The notes below the pieces were generated by a model. It saw only the letters and a list, made by a program, of their open reading frames with translations. It was not told the DNA's origin and searched no databases. Positions 25,631 through 34,300 of a DNA stretch of 64,000 bases are shown here, one piece after another. A program made the position numbers and the translations under genes. This DNA is from Amycolatopsis sp. NBC_00345 (GTDB lineage Bacteria > Actinomycetota > Actinomycetes > Mycobacteriales > Pseudonocardiaceae). The stretch covers positions 1,488,001 to 1,552,000 of the forward strand of contig NZ_CP107995.1 in the NCBI RefSeq assembly GCF_036116635.1. The letters are read 5' to 3'. Positions within the stretch are counted from its first letter, which is position 1. The number at the start of each line of letters is the position of its first letter.

Positions 25631-26215
25631 TCACGCCCGGCCGAGCCGGTTGCCGGCCGGACCGGGCGGTCTGATCGCGGCGTACCGGAGCATGTCCACC
25701 CGGCGGCCGTTGATCTCCTGATAGCTCCGCAGGAGCCCTTCGCGGTGGTACCCCGCGCGTTCCGCGGTGCGCCGGGAGGCGACGTTCCAGGGCTCGATGT
25801 GCAGCTCGACCCGGTGCAGCTCCGGCAGGGACCAGGCGAAGCGGGTCAGCGCGGTGAGCGCCTGACTCGCGACCGCCCGTCCACGGCTGCGAGGCGCGAC
25901 GGAGTACCCCGCGGTCGCGCGGTCCGCCGCGAGGGGAGCGAGATGCAGGCCCGCCGTCCCGAGCGCCTCGTCGGTTTCCTGGTGCGCCACGCAGAAGGAA
26001 TAACCGGCGCCGGTGCCGAGACGGCCGGCCTGTCGCTCCATAAAGGACAGCGCGTCTTCGCGGCCGGCGTTGCCGGGCAGCGAGCCGATCGTCGGCAGGT
26101 ACGGATCGGTCGAGAGGTCCATGAGCATGCCCACGTCGCGCTCCGCGAAAGCCCGGAGCCGCACCTCCCCGAACGACGGGTCCGGGGACGGCATGACCAG
26201 CGGCACGGGCCTCAC
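25631..26215 (-). CDS. GNAT-family N-acetyltransferase (RimJ/RimL-like)
   Basis: About 194 residues of the acetyltransferase family related to RimJ/RimL: VRLRAFAERDVGMLMDL at the N-terminus, the acetyl-CoA loop PRSRGRAVASQALTALT, and WNVASRRTAERAGYHREGLL near the C-terminus. The start is uncertain between GTG 26215 and ATG 26194. It is 28 bp behind the methyltransferase gene and likely in the same operon. Confidence 0.85.
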   Translation of the reverse strand: MRPVPLVMPSPDPSFGEVRLRAFAERDVGMLMDLSTDPYLPTIGSLPGNAGREDALSFMERQAGRLGTGAGYSFCVAHQETDEALGTAGLHLAPLAADRATAGYSVAPRSRGRAVASQALTALTRFAWSLPELHRVELHIEPWNVASRRTAERAGYHREGLLRSYQEINGRRVDMLRYAAIRPPGPAGNRLGRA

Positions 26216-26243
26216 ACCACCGGTCTTCCCCGCGCCGGCCCGG

Positions 26244-27119
26244 TCACTTCCGTGCGGCACCGGCCAGGACCGTCGACTCGCTGGGGGACTCGAAGTGCAC
26301 CGACACCTCGTTGTCGTCGGCCTGCTCGGGGTGCCAGTCCGCGGTCCAGGCCACTCCGGGCTCGAGGAGGGTGAAGTCGCCGAAGAGCCGGGTGATCTCT
26401 TCCCGGTCGCGATAGACGACGGGGCTGGACGAGGCGTCGTAGGCCGTTTTCAGCTGGGTGAGCAGGTCCTTGACGTGCGCGGGAACGCCGTCCTCGGTGC
26501 CGTGGGAGATGGCCAGGTACGAGCCGGGGGCGAGCAGGTCGCGGTAGCGCGCGACGAGGCTCGGCCCGAGGTCTCCCTCGGTCCCCGAATCGGGGGACGG
26601 CGGCTGCTGGAAGTGGAGGACCGCGATCAGCAGCAACGCGACCGGCTCGTTCACGTCGATGATCCCGGTGTCCTGGATCTGCGCCCACAGCCGGTCGGGA
26701 TCGCGCATGTCGCCCTGGATCACGGTGTGCCGCTCGGGGTCGCCGTACTCCCGGAGGAGACTGCGCGAATGAGCGACGGCCACCGGCTCGTTGTCGACGT
26801 AGGCGACCCGGACCTGGCCCGCCGCGTCCTTTTCGGCCACCTCGTGCGCGTGGCCCATGGTGGGCACGCCGGAGCCGATGTCGATGAACTGCCGGACCCC
26901 CTGCTTGATCAGATACCGCACGACGCGGTGCAGGAACATCCGGTTCGCCTGGCAGATGGGCCGGATAATGGGGAACTTGCCGAGGAGCTTGTCGGCGAAC
27001 TGGCGGTCGATCTCCCAGTTCGTGTGGCCGCCGAGGTAGTAGTCGTACATCCGGGCGGCGCTGGGATGGCTGAGGTCGACGCCCGGCGGGGGAAAGCGGT
27101 CCTCGTCAAACCCGGTCAC
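26244..27119 (-). CDS. SAM-dependent methyltransferase, DUF574 type
   Basis: 291 residues of the actinobacterial S-adenosyl methyltransferase family (DUF574). It has the typical opening VDLSHPSAARMYDYYLGG and the SAM motif FIDIGSGVPT near residue 87, followed by VAYVDNEPVAVAHS and VIQGDMRDP. Substrates of the family are unknown, though it is abundant in actinomycetes. The GTG start has AAGGAG upstream. It sits 36 bp behind the XRE gene. Confidence 0.9.
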   Translation of the reverse strand: MTGFDEDRFPPPGVDLSHPSAARMYDYYLGGHTNWEIDRQFADKLLGKFPIIRPICQANRMFLHRVVRYLIKQGVRQFIDIGSGVPTMGHAHEVAEKDAAGQVRVAYVDNEPVAVAHSRSLLREYGDPERHTVIQGDMRDPDRLWAQIQDTGIIDVNEPVALLLIAVLHFQQPPSPDSGTEGDLGPSLVARYRDLLAPGSYLAISHGTEDGVPAHVKDLLTQLKTAYDASSSPVVYRDREEITRLFGDFTLLEPGVAWTADWHPEQADDNEVSVHFESPSESTVLAGAARK

Positions 27120-27155
27120 GGCGCGGCTCCTTCTCGGTTCGGTGGTGCGAGCGTT

Positions 27156-28052
27156 TCAGGGTAGTTGTTCGAATCCGGCGACAGTGGTCGGCATTCGGGT
27201 GTCGCTGATCTCCCGTTCGGCGTGCGCGAGCAGTTCCCGGGATTCCTCCGGGCTCAGTGCCGCGCCGCTCAGCGAAGCCCAACGGTCGAGGTAGCAGGTC
27301 TGGAAGGTGTCGGCGCTCGACCGCTGGACCCCCTGGGGCGTCTCTCCGTAGGCGAAGTCTTTCGCGCCGTTGCCGAACCGGAAAATAGTCAAGTCAAGCG
27401 GCAGGTGGGGCAATTCGCCGAAAGGAACGAACCGGATCGCCACCCCGGGATGGGTGGTGGTCAGGTTCAGCATGTGCTTGACCTGGTCGAGCACGACGAA
27501 TGGGCTGATCTTCCGGGTTCGGGTAAGTTGCAGCAGCGCGCTTTCGCTGAGCAGGAATTCGTATTCCCGATCCGGGTGGAGCGCGAAGACCCGGGACCGT
27601 TGCCCGCGTTCGTAAACCGCGTCGTCGATGTCGCGCCGCCCGGCTTTCTGGAACAGCGTGAGCATGTAGCTTTCGCATTGCAGCTGGCCGCTGATCCGCT
27701 CGCCGGTCCAGCTCCGCACCGTGGCCGCCTCGTGCTCGGCGGCGAGGATGTCCCGGAACCACAGGGGAGTGGCGACGAGGCGGCGTCCGGACCAGACGCC
27801 GGCCGTGCGCGCCGACGCGTTGAGCCGCCTCATCTCCGCCGCTTCGGCGCCGGTGACCTTCAGCGCCTTGATGAACGTTTCCAGCAGGTCCTCCGGCATG
27901 CCGAGACGCGCGTTCTCGAGCTTGCTGATGTTGGCCTGGGTGTACCCCACCTGCCGGCCGAAACCGGCCTGCGTCAGGCCCAGCCGCTTCCGTGCCGCGG
28001 AGATCATCGTGCCCAGCTCTCGCTGCTGGGTCTCGACGGAGGGCAGGGTCAC
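27156..28052 (-). CDS. XRE-family regulator with DUF5753 domain
   Basis: About 298 residues: an N-terminal XRE helix-turn-helix (ISAARKRLGLTQAGFGRQ, YTQANISKLENARLGMP) and a C-terminal DUF5753 domain (TPLWFRDILAAEHEA, IRFVPFGELPH). Such regulators usually pair with a small DUF397 protein, here encoded upstream on the same strand. The GTG at 28052 was chosen; the open frame extends to 28112. It probably controls the methyltransferase and GNAT genes behind it. Confidence 0.9.
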   Translation of the reverse strand: MTLPSVETQQRELGTMISAARKRLGLTQAGFGRQVGYTQANISKLENARLGMPEDLLETFIKALKVTGAEAAEMRRLNASARTAGVWSGRRLVATPLWFRDILAAEHEAATVRSWTGERISGQLQCESYMLTLFQKAGRRDIDDAVYERGQRSRVFALHPDREYEFLLSESALLQLTRTRKISPFVVLDQVKHMLNLTTTHPGVAIRFVPFGELPHLPLDLTIFRFGNGAKDFAYGETPQGVQRSSADTFQTCYLDRWASLSGAALSPEESRELLAHAEREISDTRMPTTVAGFEQLP

Positions 28053-28223
28053 CGGGTTGTGCCGTCCAATCAGGGGATCGAGGACTCCCCATGGTAGGGC
28101 ACGGAGGCACAAGGGTGCAGCATCATCCGGGCGTGGGCCGGGATTCCTCAGCCGGACGTGATCGGCCGCTGGGCCATCAGTGTCGACAACGTGCCACCAA
28201 GTCTGACTCCCTGCGACGCGGGG

Positions 28224-28454
28224 TCAGCAGTCGAACTGCCCGGCGCGAACGGACGTGACAAAAGACGTCCATTCTTCGGGGGTGAAGAGCAGCACCGGTG
28301 ACTCGCCGAGCTTGGAGTCCCGGAGCGCGACCAGTCCGGGCCGGCCGAGGTTGACCTCGACGCAGTTGCCGGAGTTGTCACCGCAGCGAAATGGCCGCTG
28401 CCACGCGGCGTCGTCCAGCGAGATCGCGGCAGTCTTCGGGTCGAAGCTTTCCAT
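28224..28454 (-). CDS. DUF397 protein
   Basis: 76 residues with the DUF397 pattern: W-x-P/K-S-x-C-S-G-x-x-N-C-V-E-V is represented here by FRCGDNSGNCVEVN, then VALRDSKLGESPVLLFTPEEWTSFV. DUF397 proteins act with XRE/DUF5753 regulators, in some cases like an antitoxin or morphogen such as BldB. It lies 171 bp upstream of the XRE gene. Confidence 0.92.
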   Translation of the reverse strand: MESFDPKTAAISLDDAAWQRPFRCGDNSGNCVEVNLGRPGLVALRDSKLGESPVLLFTPEEWTSFVTSVRAGQFDC

Positions 28455-28615
28455 GATCGCCCCTCGTCAAGATGATCGCGGGTATTGGATTATTCCGTCC
28501 ATCCAGAGTCGTGCTGGAATATTCCACGCGCAAGAGGCGAGGCGTGATCTTGGGCTGGTGGGTGCGATATTCACCCATTCGGCCTGGACTGGGTGATTAT
28601 CTGTAATCGTCGGTG

Positions 28616-28664
28616 GTCAAAGGCCTGCGGCAGCGCCAAATGGACGCTGCCGCAGGCCTTTGAC
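28616..28664. terminator. 20-bp-stem hairpin behind the small membrane-protein gene
   Basis: GTCAAAGGCCTGCGGCAGCG (28616-28635) is perfectly inverted at 28645-28664 with a 9-base loop. It begins 13 bp beyond the stop of the minus-strand gene at 28677 and fits a strong terminator. Confidence 0.8.
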
Positions 28665-28676
28665 GGGCGCCGGTGC

Positions 28677-29141
28677 TTACCCTTTCGCGGCCGGCGACTT
28701 CGCGGTCCGCCGCCGGACGACGGCGGTCAGCACGAGCGCCGCGGCCCCGGTGCCGAAGACGCCGGTGCCCGCGGCGACGAAGTGGGCGGCCAGCGCCAGC
28801 GCGCCGAGCGCGGCGCACAGGACCTCGCCCACGATGAACGCCGCTCGCAGCGTCCAGCCCCAGTCGCTGAAGATCGCCCCGAGCAGGGCCGGCCACGACG
28901 GGGCGGTCGCCTTGCGGTGGCGCGCGTGGCCGCCGGGCGCCCGGGTCCGGCGGACATGCCGGCAGAGCACCAGCGTGTTGGCGTCGACGCTGATCGTGAC
29001 GCGGATGGGTGGCTCGTCCGCGCCGTCGGTGCTGATCGCGCCGGCTGTGCCGTCGGTGCCGGTCGGCGGGATGAGGTGACGAGACGTGCGTCGCCCGTTT
29101 TCCCCTGGCTGGTGCCGGTTGGCGACGTCTACCATGGCCAT
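28677..29141 (-). CDS. Small membrane protein of unknown function
   Basis: About 154 residues: a polar N-terminal half with a conserved-looking IRVTISVDANTLVLCRHVRR, then two hydrophobic helices (WTLRAAFIVGEVLCAALGAL and GVFGTGAAALVLTAVV). I recognise no family. The ATG at 29141 has AGGA upstream; longer readings toward 29699 run through palindromic DNA and are not credible. It is a single gene with its own terminator. Confidence 0.6.
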   Translation of the reverse strand: MAMVDVANRHQPGENGRRTSRHLIPPTGTDGTAGAISTDGADEPPIRVTISVDANTLVLCRHVRRTRAPGGHARHRKATAPSWPALLGAIFSDWGWTLRAAFIVGEVLCAALGALALAAHFVAAGTGVFGTGAAALVLTAVVRRRTAKSPAAKG

Positions 29142-29182
29142 GTTGCATTCCTGTCTGTGAGTCGGAGAGTGTGTGCAGCGCC

Positions 29183-29234
29183 GGCGCGGCTCCCTGGACA
29201 AGAGGGGGCCGCGCCTTTTTGTCCGAAAAGGACT
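29183..29234 (+). repeat. T-tailed hairpin followed by TGTCCGAAAAGGACT
   Basis: GGCGCGGC (29183-29190) pairs with GCCGCGCC (29208-29215), followed by TTTTT (29216-29220), a textbook intrinsic terminator reading on the plus strand where no plus-strand gene is seen. TGTCCGAAAAGGACT follows at 29220-29234, as at 6540-6554. Confidence 0.55.
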
Positions 29235-29710
29235 GTCCGAGCGGGACTGCCAGAGCGGTCGAGAAGCCTGCAGGACCGGCCTTCGTGAGACGTGGTCGCA
29301 TCCCGCAGCTTCTTTTTCGGCCGTCGTGGGACGTCCGCCGTCGTGGGTTTTCGAGCCTGCCGGTGCCTCCAAGCGGGTGGCCGCCGGTGCTGACCGCGAC
29401 CGGCGTTCAGGTGGATATGCGCTGCTCGCGGGCATCAGGTTCGAGTTCCAGCCCCCGGTACGCGCATGCCGATGCATGTGCATCTGTCCGTGCAGTGTAT
29501 CCCCGTGATCGGGTCGGTGGAACTGTGAGGAGGGGCTGCCGCGGCGCTGAAAAGGCCAGTGTGGCGCCGGAAAACGGCCTGCTTGAAGCGCGTCGGCGGG
29601 CTTGTTGACCGCCGGTAAAATTGCCTCGCACCAGCACGCGATCGCGCTCGGTGAGCACCGTTGTCGCGCATTGTTTCCCTTTGCCGACACGGGCGGCATT
29701 CGAGTGTTTT

Positions 29711-29761
29711 CGAATATTCCACGGTAGCTGAAGTCGAGGTCAAGCTGGTGTCGAATATTCC
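29711..29761. promoter_or_regulatory. Paired CGAATATTCC sites
   Basis: CGAATATTCC occurs at 29711-29720 and 29752-29761, 41 bp apart, and a close relative GGAATATTCC is at 28516-28525 ahead of the DUF397 gene. Three copies of an AT-rich near-palindrome in GC-rich DNA suggest a regulator site. The factor is unknown. Confidence 0.35.
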
Positions 29762-29831
29762 GTTCCGCCGGCGTCGGTTCTGACGCGGTGAGCGTCCCCT
29801 GGTGTGCGGGCCGTGGTGGTCACCGTCCGTA

Positions 29832-29847
29832 TCACTCGAACGAGTGA
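29832..29847. promoter_or_regulatory. 16-bp palindrome TCACTCGAACGAGTGA
   Basis: A perfect palindrome with an AA centre. The half TCACTCGAAC recurs at 30101-30110. Operator-like, but no adjacent regulator gene. Confidence 0.35.
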
Positions 29848-30280
29848 CGTCGGTTCTGTCATGACTCCAGAATTCGGCTACGCCCCGTGCACTCGCTGCG
29901 GGTTTCCGGGCTCCGTGACGGCCGCGATGGGGCTGGTCTGCGCGATCGCCGATTCGGAAGCCCGCGCAGATGGACGTGCATATTCCAATGGCCGTGCTGG
30001 TCTGGGGGTGTGCGACGGTGTCGTGATAGACCGTCGGCAATGGATAACGCGGCGGTATCGTGCGGTCGCCCCGCCTGGTAGCGCGGAGTAGTCGCACACG
30101 TCACTCGAACCGCTGGGCGCCTCGGAAATGCCGCTCGGCGAGACACTCGCAGTAGGACGTGAGGTGACCGTGAGTCTTCGCCAGGATGGGATCAGGCCGA
30201 GCTGGATCAACCGGAGCCGAGAACTCGACGGAGCTGAGATCGAACCGAGCCGGGGGAGGGAGAAACACCGGAGAAATGGG

Positions 30281-30312
30281 GCGGGGCCCCTTGCGCGAAC
30301 AGGGGGCCCCGC
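30281..30312. terminator. GC hairpin in the leader of the 30355 gene
   Basis: GCGGGGCCCC (30281-30290) pairs with GGGGCCCCGC (30303-30312). It lies 42 bp before the GTG of the next gene, so it may end upstream transcripts or attenuate this gene. Confidence 0.45.
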
Positions 30313-30354
30313 GGTGTCCGATAACCAGCCCGTGAAGACAAGGAACAGGACCTG

Positions 30355-30756
30355 GTGACTGTACAGCTGGATAGACCCCGTGAACCAGGGATGAGCGCGC
30401 CCCAACGGGTCGATGTGGCCGAATGCTTCGACGTCGAGGACCCGCGCCCGCGCGTCGCGACCCCTGAGGAGATGATCGCCGCGGCGGCGAAGGTGCTGGC
30501 CGGCCGGGGCCATGGCCGGCACCGCAAGCCCGGCACGCGCGACAGCCGGCTGTCCCGGGTGGCCAGCTTGTTGTCGGGCTGGGCGGGCGCGCTTCGCGTG
30601 TGCCTCCTGCTCGCCGCCGGCGGCTGCGCGGTGGCCGCGGTGGTGACGACGACCAACCCCCGGATCGCCGCTTCCCTCGGCACGTTCGTCGCGTTCGCGA
30701 GCGTGGTCGGCGCGTGCGCGCTCTGGCCCCGGCGCACCCGGGTGTCACGGCGGTAA
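30355..30756 (+). CDS. Small membrane protein of unknown function
   Basis: 133 residues: a polar N-terminal region with DVAECFDVEDPRPRVATPEE, then two hydrophobic helices (ALRVCLLLAAGGCAVAAVV and ASLGTFVAFASVVGACALW) and a basic tail. I recognise no family; the two-helix C-terminus resembles that of the 28677 gene. The GTG start has AAGGAACAGGA upstream. It faces the palindrome at 30874. Confidence 0.55.
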   Translation: MTVQLDRPREPGMSAPQRVDVAECFDVEDPRPRVATPEEMIAAAAKVLAGRGHGRHRKPGTRDSRLSRVASLLSGWAGALRVCLLLAAGGCAVAAVVTTTNPRIAASLGTFVAFASVVGACALWPRRTRVSRR

Positions 30757-30873
30757 CGGCCGCCGCCCGCGCGGATCCCGGTGGTGCCACGGGGTTTCGA
30801 CCCGGCGACCGCGGTGCGGGCCACCACCCAGGCGGTGCTCGGCCCCGGCGGATGCGGCCTGGCCGACCTGAGA

Positions 30874-30930
30874 CAGCCGTTAAGGACTCCTTGCCTACCT
30901 TCAAGGTAGATAAGGAGTCCTTAACGGCTG
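30874..30930. repeat. Large palindrome, same family as 16868-16918
   Basis: CAGCCGTTAAGGACTCCTT (from 30874) is inverted at the other end as AAGGAGTCCTTAACGGCTG; the stem is about 28 bp with two central mismatches. It shares TTAAGG..CTCCTT with the element at 16868. It may terminate the plus-strand gene at 30355 and any minus-strand riboswitch transcript. Confidence 0.75.
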
Positions 30931-31140
30931 CCGGGAACATCCGGTCAAGCAGGCACCGCCACCGAGCGGGTGGACGCGAAGGCGAACGCGTCGCGCGCCC
31001 GGTCCGGGGGCGCGCGGGAGAAGGACTCGCGTCGTCGGGAAAGCGGCCCGGTCAGCCGGGGACGCGGGACGCGAGTGCGCTGCGATCAGGTGGCGCGCGG
31101 AAGACATCCATGACGGGTCAGCTCCATCCTCGTGGACCTC

Positions 31141-31280
31141 ATCGTGACTGCCCGCGGGTGGCGATCTGGCTTCCGGACTTCGTCCGGTCACAGTGGCGGG
31201 ACCGCGTCGGATTCGCACCGACTTCCCCACTGCCGCAGGCGTTTTCTGGCCCTGTCTATACCGTGGCGCCGGGCCGGGCG
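31141..31280 (-). ncRNA. Cobalamin (B12) riboswitch, orphan
   Basis: On the minus strand the conserved core is readable in order: GGGGAAGTCGGTGCGAATCC (about 31228-31209), then GGTCCCGCCACTGTGACC (about 31203-31186), a GGAC/GTCC hairpin, and the B12 box GAAGCCAGATCGCC (31173-31160). These match the actinobacterial cobalamin riboswitch consensus. The 5' boundary is approximate. No cobalamin, cobalt-transport or ribonucleotide-reductase gene follows: downstream on this strand are only a 19-codon ORF (31111-31052, GGAG upstream) and the palindrome at 30874, after which genes run the other way. Confidence 0.85.
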
Positions 31281-31310
31281 CGGCCTTTAAGGGGTGCCGG
31301 AGCACGGCAA

Positions 31311-31367
31311 GAGGCCCGGCCGGAAGGCCTGCCCCGGCGTGAACCGGGAAGCTTCCAGCCGGGCCTC
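31311..31367 (-). terminator. Terminator hairpin of the DUF11 gene
   Basis: GAGGCCCGGC (31311-31320) pairs with GCCGGGCCTC (31358-31367), and GGAAG/CTTCC extends the stem inward. It starts 26 bp beyond the DUF11 gene stop. Confidence 0.7.
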
Positions 31368-31392
31368 GTGACCGCCCGCTAGCTCAGGCGCG

Positions 31393-34300
31393 CTACCTCA
31401 GGCGCCGCCGGCCGGCCAGGTACAGCGCCAGCCCGGCGATCAGCAGCAGGCCCGCCAGGGAGAGCGGCCAGCCCACGTCCACGCCGGTGTTCGGCAGCCG
31501 GTGCGCCGGCTCACCCGGTCCCGTCGCCGGTCCCGGGCCGGTGCCGGGCTCCGGCGCCGGGACGACCGGGACACTGACCGTCGCCTCGCCACCCGGGACC
31601 GGCTTGCCGTCGGGGCCGATGCCGGTGGTGGTGGCGACGTTGCGGACCCGGCCCGCCTTCACGTCCGCTTCGGTGACCGTGTGCGGCGCCACGGTGCAGA
31701 CCATCGCCTGGCCCGGCGCGAGCACGGTGCCCGGGCAGGTCACGGGGCCCGCGGACGGGTCGTCGACCTTGATCTCGCGGACGGTGGCCGCGCCGGTGTT
31801 CGTGACGGTGATCGTCCAGGTGATCCGGTCCCCGGCGCCGATCCGCCCGTCACCGTTCACGTCCACCGGGTCGGCGGACTTCTTGATCGCGAGCGCGCCC
31901 GCCGCGTTCGCGTGCACCGTCGCGCTCGCGGGCTTCGAGTCGACCGGGGCGCCGCCTTCCGGCGGGGTGCCGGTGGCCACGGCGGTGTTGTCGATCGATC
32001 CGGCGTCCACATCGGACTGCGTCACGGTGTAGGTCGCGGTGCAGGTGACGTGCTCGCCGGGCGCCAGCGACGCGGCGCCGTCCGGGCAGACCGGTTTCGG
32101 CCCTTCGCCGCTGCCGGTGAAGTGGGTCTCGCGGATCGTCACCGGGCTGAGCGTGACGTTGCCGGTGTTGGTGACCACAAAGGAGTACGTGACCTCCTGG
32201 CCAGCGGCGGTGACCGTGCCCGGCGAGGCTGTCTTGGCCAGCGTCAGCGCGGCGTCCGGCGGGGTCGGCACGACCACTGTGGACGGGTCCGAGGTCGGCG
32301 GCTCGCCTCCCTCGGGCGGGGTGCCGGTGGCGACGGCCGTGTTCGTCACGCGCCCGGAGTCCACATCGGACTGAGTGAGCGTGTAAGTGGCCGTGCAGAC
32401 GGCCTGCTCGCCCGGCGCCAGGCTGGCCACCGTGGCGCCGCCGCCCGGGCAGGACAGCGGCGAGAGCTGCCCGGTGCCGGAGAACGCCGTCTCCCGCACG
32501 GTCACAGCGGTGAGCGTCTGGTTGCCGGTGTTGGTCACCACGAACGAATAGGTGACCGTCTGCCCCGCGTGGAAGTGCCCGTCGTCGGCCGGATCCGCCG
32601 ACTTCACCAGCGACAGCCCCGGCTTGCCCGGCACGGTCACCTTCGCCTGCGACGGGCCGGAGGTCACCGGGTCGCCCTGGGGCGGGGTGCCGGTCGCCTC
32701 GGCGGTGTTGGTCACCGAGCCGGCGTCCGCGTCGGCCTGGGTCAGGGTGTACGTGGCGGTGCAGGTGACGGACTGGCCGGGGGCCAGCGTGTCCGACGGG
32801 CACTCGATGACCGACATCGTCCCGGTGCCGGTGAACGCGGTTTCGCGCACGGCCACGGACGTCAGCGTGCGGTTGCCGCTGTTGGTCACGACGAACCGGT
32901 AGGCGACGGTGTGCCCGGCACCGTCCACAGTGGCCGGATCGACCGACTTGGCCAGGGTCAGCGCGGCCCCGCCGCTCGCCGTGACCACGGCGGTCGCGGG
33001 CGGGGTGGTCGCGGGCGGCAGGCCCGCGGGCGGGGTGCCGGCCGCGGTCGCGCTGTTGGTGATCCGGCCGGCGTCGAGGTCGGCCTGGGTCGCGGTGTAG
33101 TCCGCGGTGCAGGTGACGGACTGGCCGGGCGCCAGCACCGGCACGACGGCGCCGCCCACCGGGCAGGAGACCGCCGACAGCGTCCCGCTGCCGCTGAAGT
33201 CCCCTTCGGTGACGGTGACGTCGGTCAGCGTCACGTTCCCGGCGTTGGTCACCACGAACGAATAGCGCACCGGCTCGCCCGCGGCGGCGACCGTGGCCGG
33301 GTCGGCCGACTTCGCCAGCGTGAGCGCCGCGGTACGGCTGGCGGTCACCTTCGCCGACGAGGGCGCCGAGGTGGTCGGCTCGGTCGCGCGCGGCGCCGTG
33401 CCGTGCGCGACGGCGGTGTTCTCGATCGAGCCCGCGTCGATGTCCGCCTGCGTGACGCGGTAGATCGCGAGGCAGGTCTGGGACGCCCCGGGCGCGAGCA
33501 CCGTGTTCGGGCAGTTGATCTCGGGGGCGGGACCGGAGCCGGTGAACCGGGTCTCGTCGACCCCGACCCCGCGCAGCGTCACGTCACCGGTGTTGGTCAC
33601 CTTGAACGTGTAGGTCACGGACTGGCCCGCGCGCTCGACCGTCGTCGGCTCGGCGGTCTTCTCCAGCGCGATCGACGGGTGCGCGGGCGTCGGGATGGAC
33701 ACGCTGGAGGGGTTCGAGGTGGTCGGTTCTTCGGAGCCGGGCTGCTTGCCGTGCGCGGTGGCGGTGTTGTCCAGCCGGCCCGAGTCCACGTCGTCCTGCG
33801 TCAGCACGTACGTGGCGGTGCACGTGGTGCTGGCGCCGGGGGCGAGGGTGGCGACCGGGCAGACCGGCGTGGTCATGACCCCGCTGCCGGAGAACGCGGT
33901 CTCGTCGACCCCGATCTCGTTCAGCGGCACGTTGCCGGTGTTGGTCACGAGGAACGAGTAGGTGATCTGCCGTCCGACGGTGTAGGCCTCCGGATCGTCC
34001 GGGGAAGCGGACTTCTTCAGCGTCAGCGCCGGTTTCGGCGTCTCGGTGGGGGTGCGGGTGGACGACGGGTTCGAGGTCACCCTGGTGGTCACGCCCGGCG
34101 GCAGCCCGGACGCGGTCGCGGTGTTGACCGCGGCGCCGTTCGCCTCGTCCGCCGGGGTGATCACGTACGGCACCTGGGCGGTGCAGGTCTGCGACTCACC
34201 CGGGGCGAGCGTCGGCCGGGGGCAGGTGACCGCGCCGGCCTTGGCGTCGGTCACGGTGATGTCGTTCAACGCCAGCGCACCGGTGTTGGTGACGGTGAAG

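Larger units (their letters stand above)
29142..30354. other. 1.2-kb non-coding stretch rich in small palindromes
   Basis: No reading frame here has convincing coding character. The stretch holds a T-tailed hairpin with the repeated 15-mer (29183-29234), GATGCATGTGCATC (29471-29484), paired CGAATATTCC sites (29711 and 29752), TCACTCGAACGAGTGA (29832-29847, half repeated at 30101) and a GC hairpin at 30281-30312. Base composition is visibly less GC-rich than the neighbouring genes. Confidence 0.6.
30757..31392. other. Gene-free stretch holding a palindrome, an orphan riboswitch and a terminator
   Basis: No supported gene. From left to right it contains the palindrome 30874-30930, a minus-strand cobalamin riboswitch around 31141-31280 and the terminator hairpin of the DUF11 gene at 31311-31367. 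Confidence 0.7.

Noticed and set aside
29804..30091. 95-codon plus-strand open frame with a CxxC
   Set aside because: No ribosome-binding site, weak codon bias, and it spans the TCACTCG palindrome. Retained only as a remote possibility.
30600..31382. 260-codon plus-strand open frame over the riboswitch
   Set aside because: Runs through the palindrome, the riboswitch and a terminator, with no ribosome-binding site and no domain.
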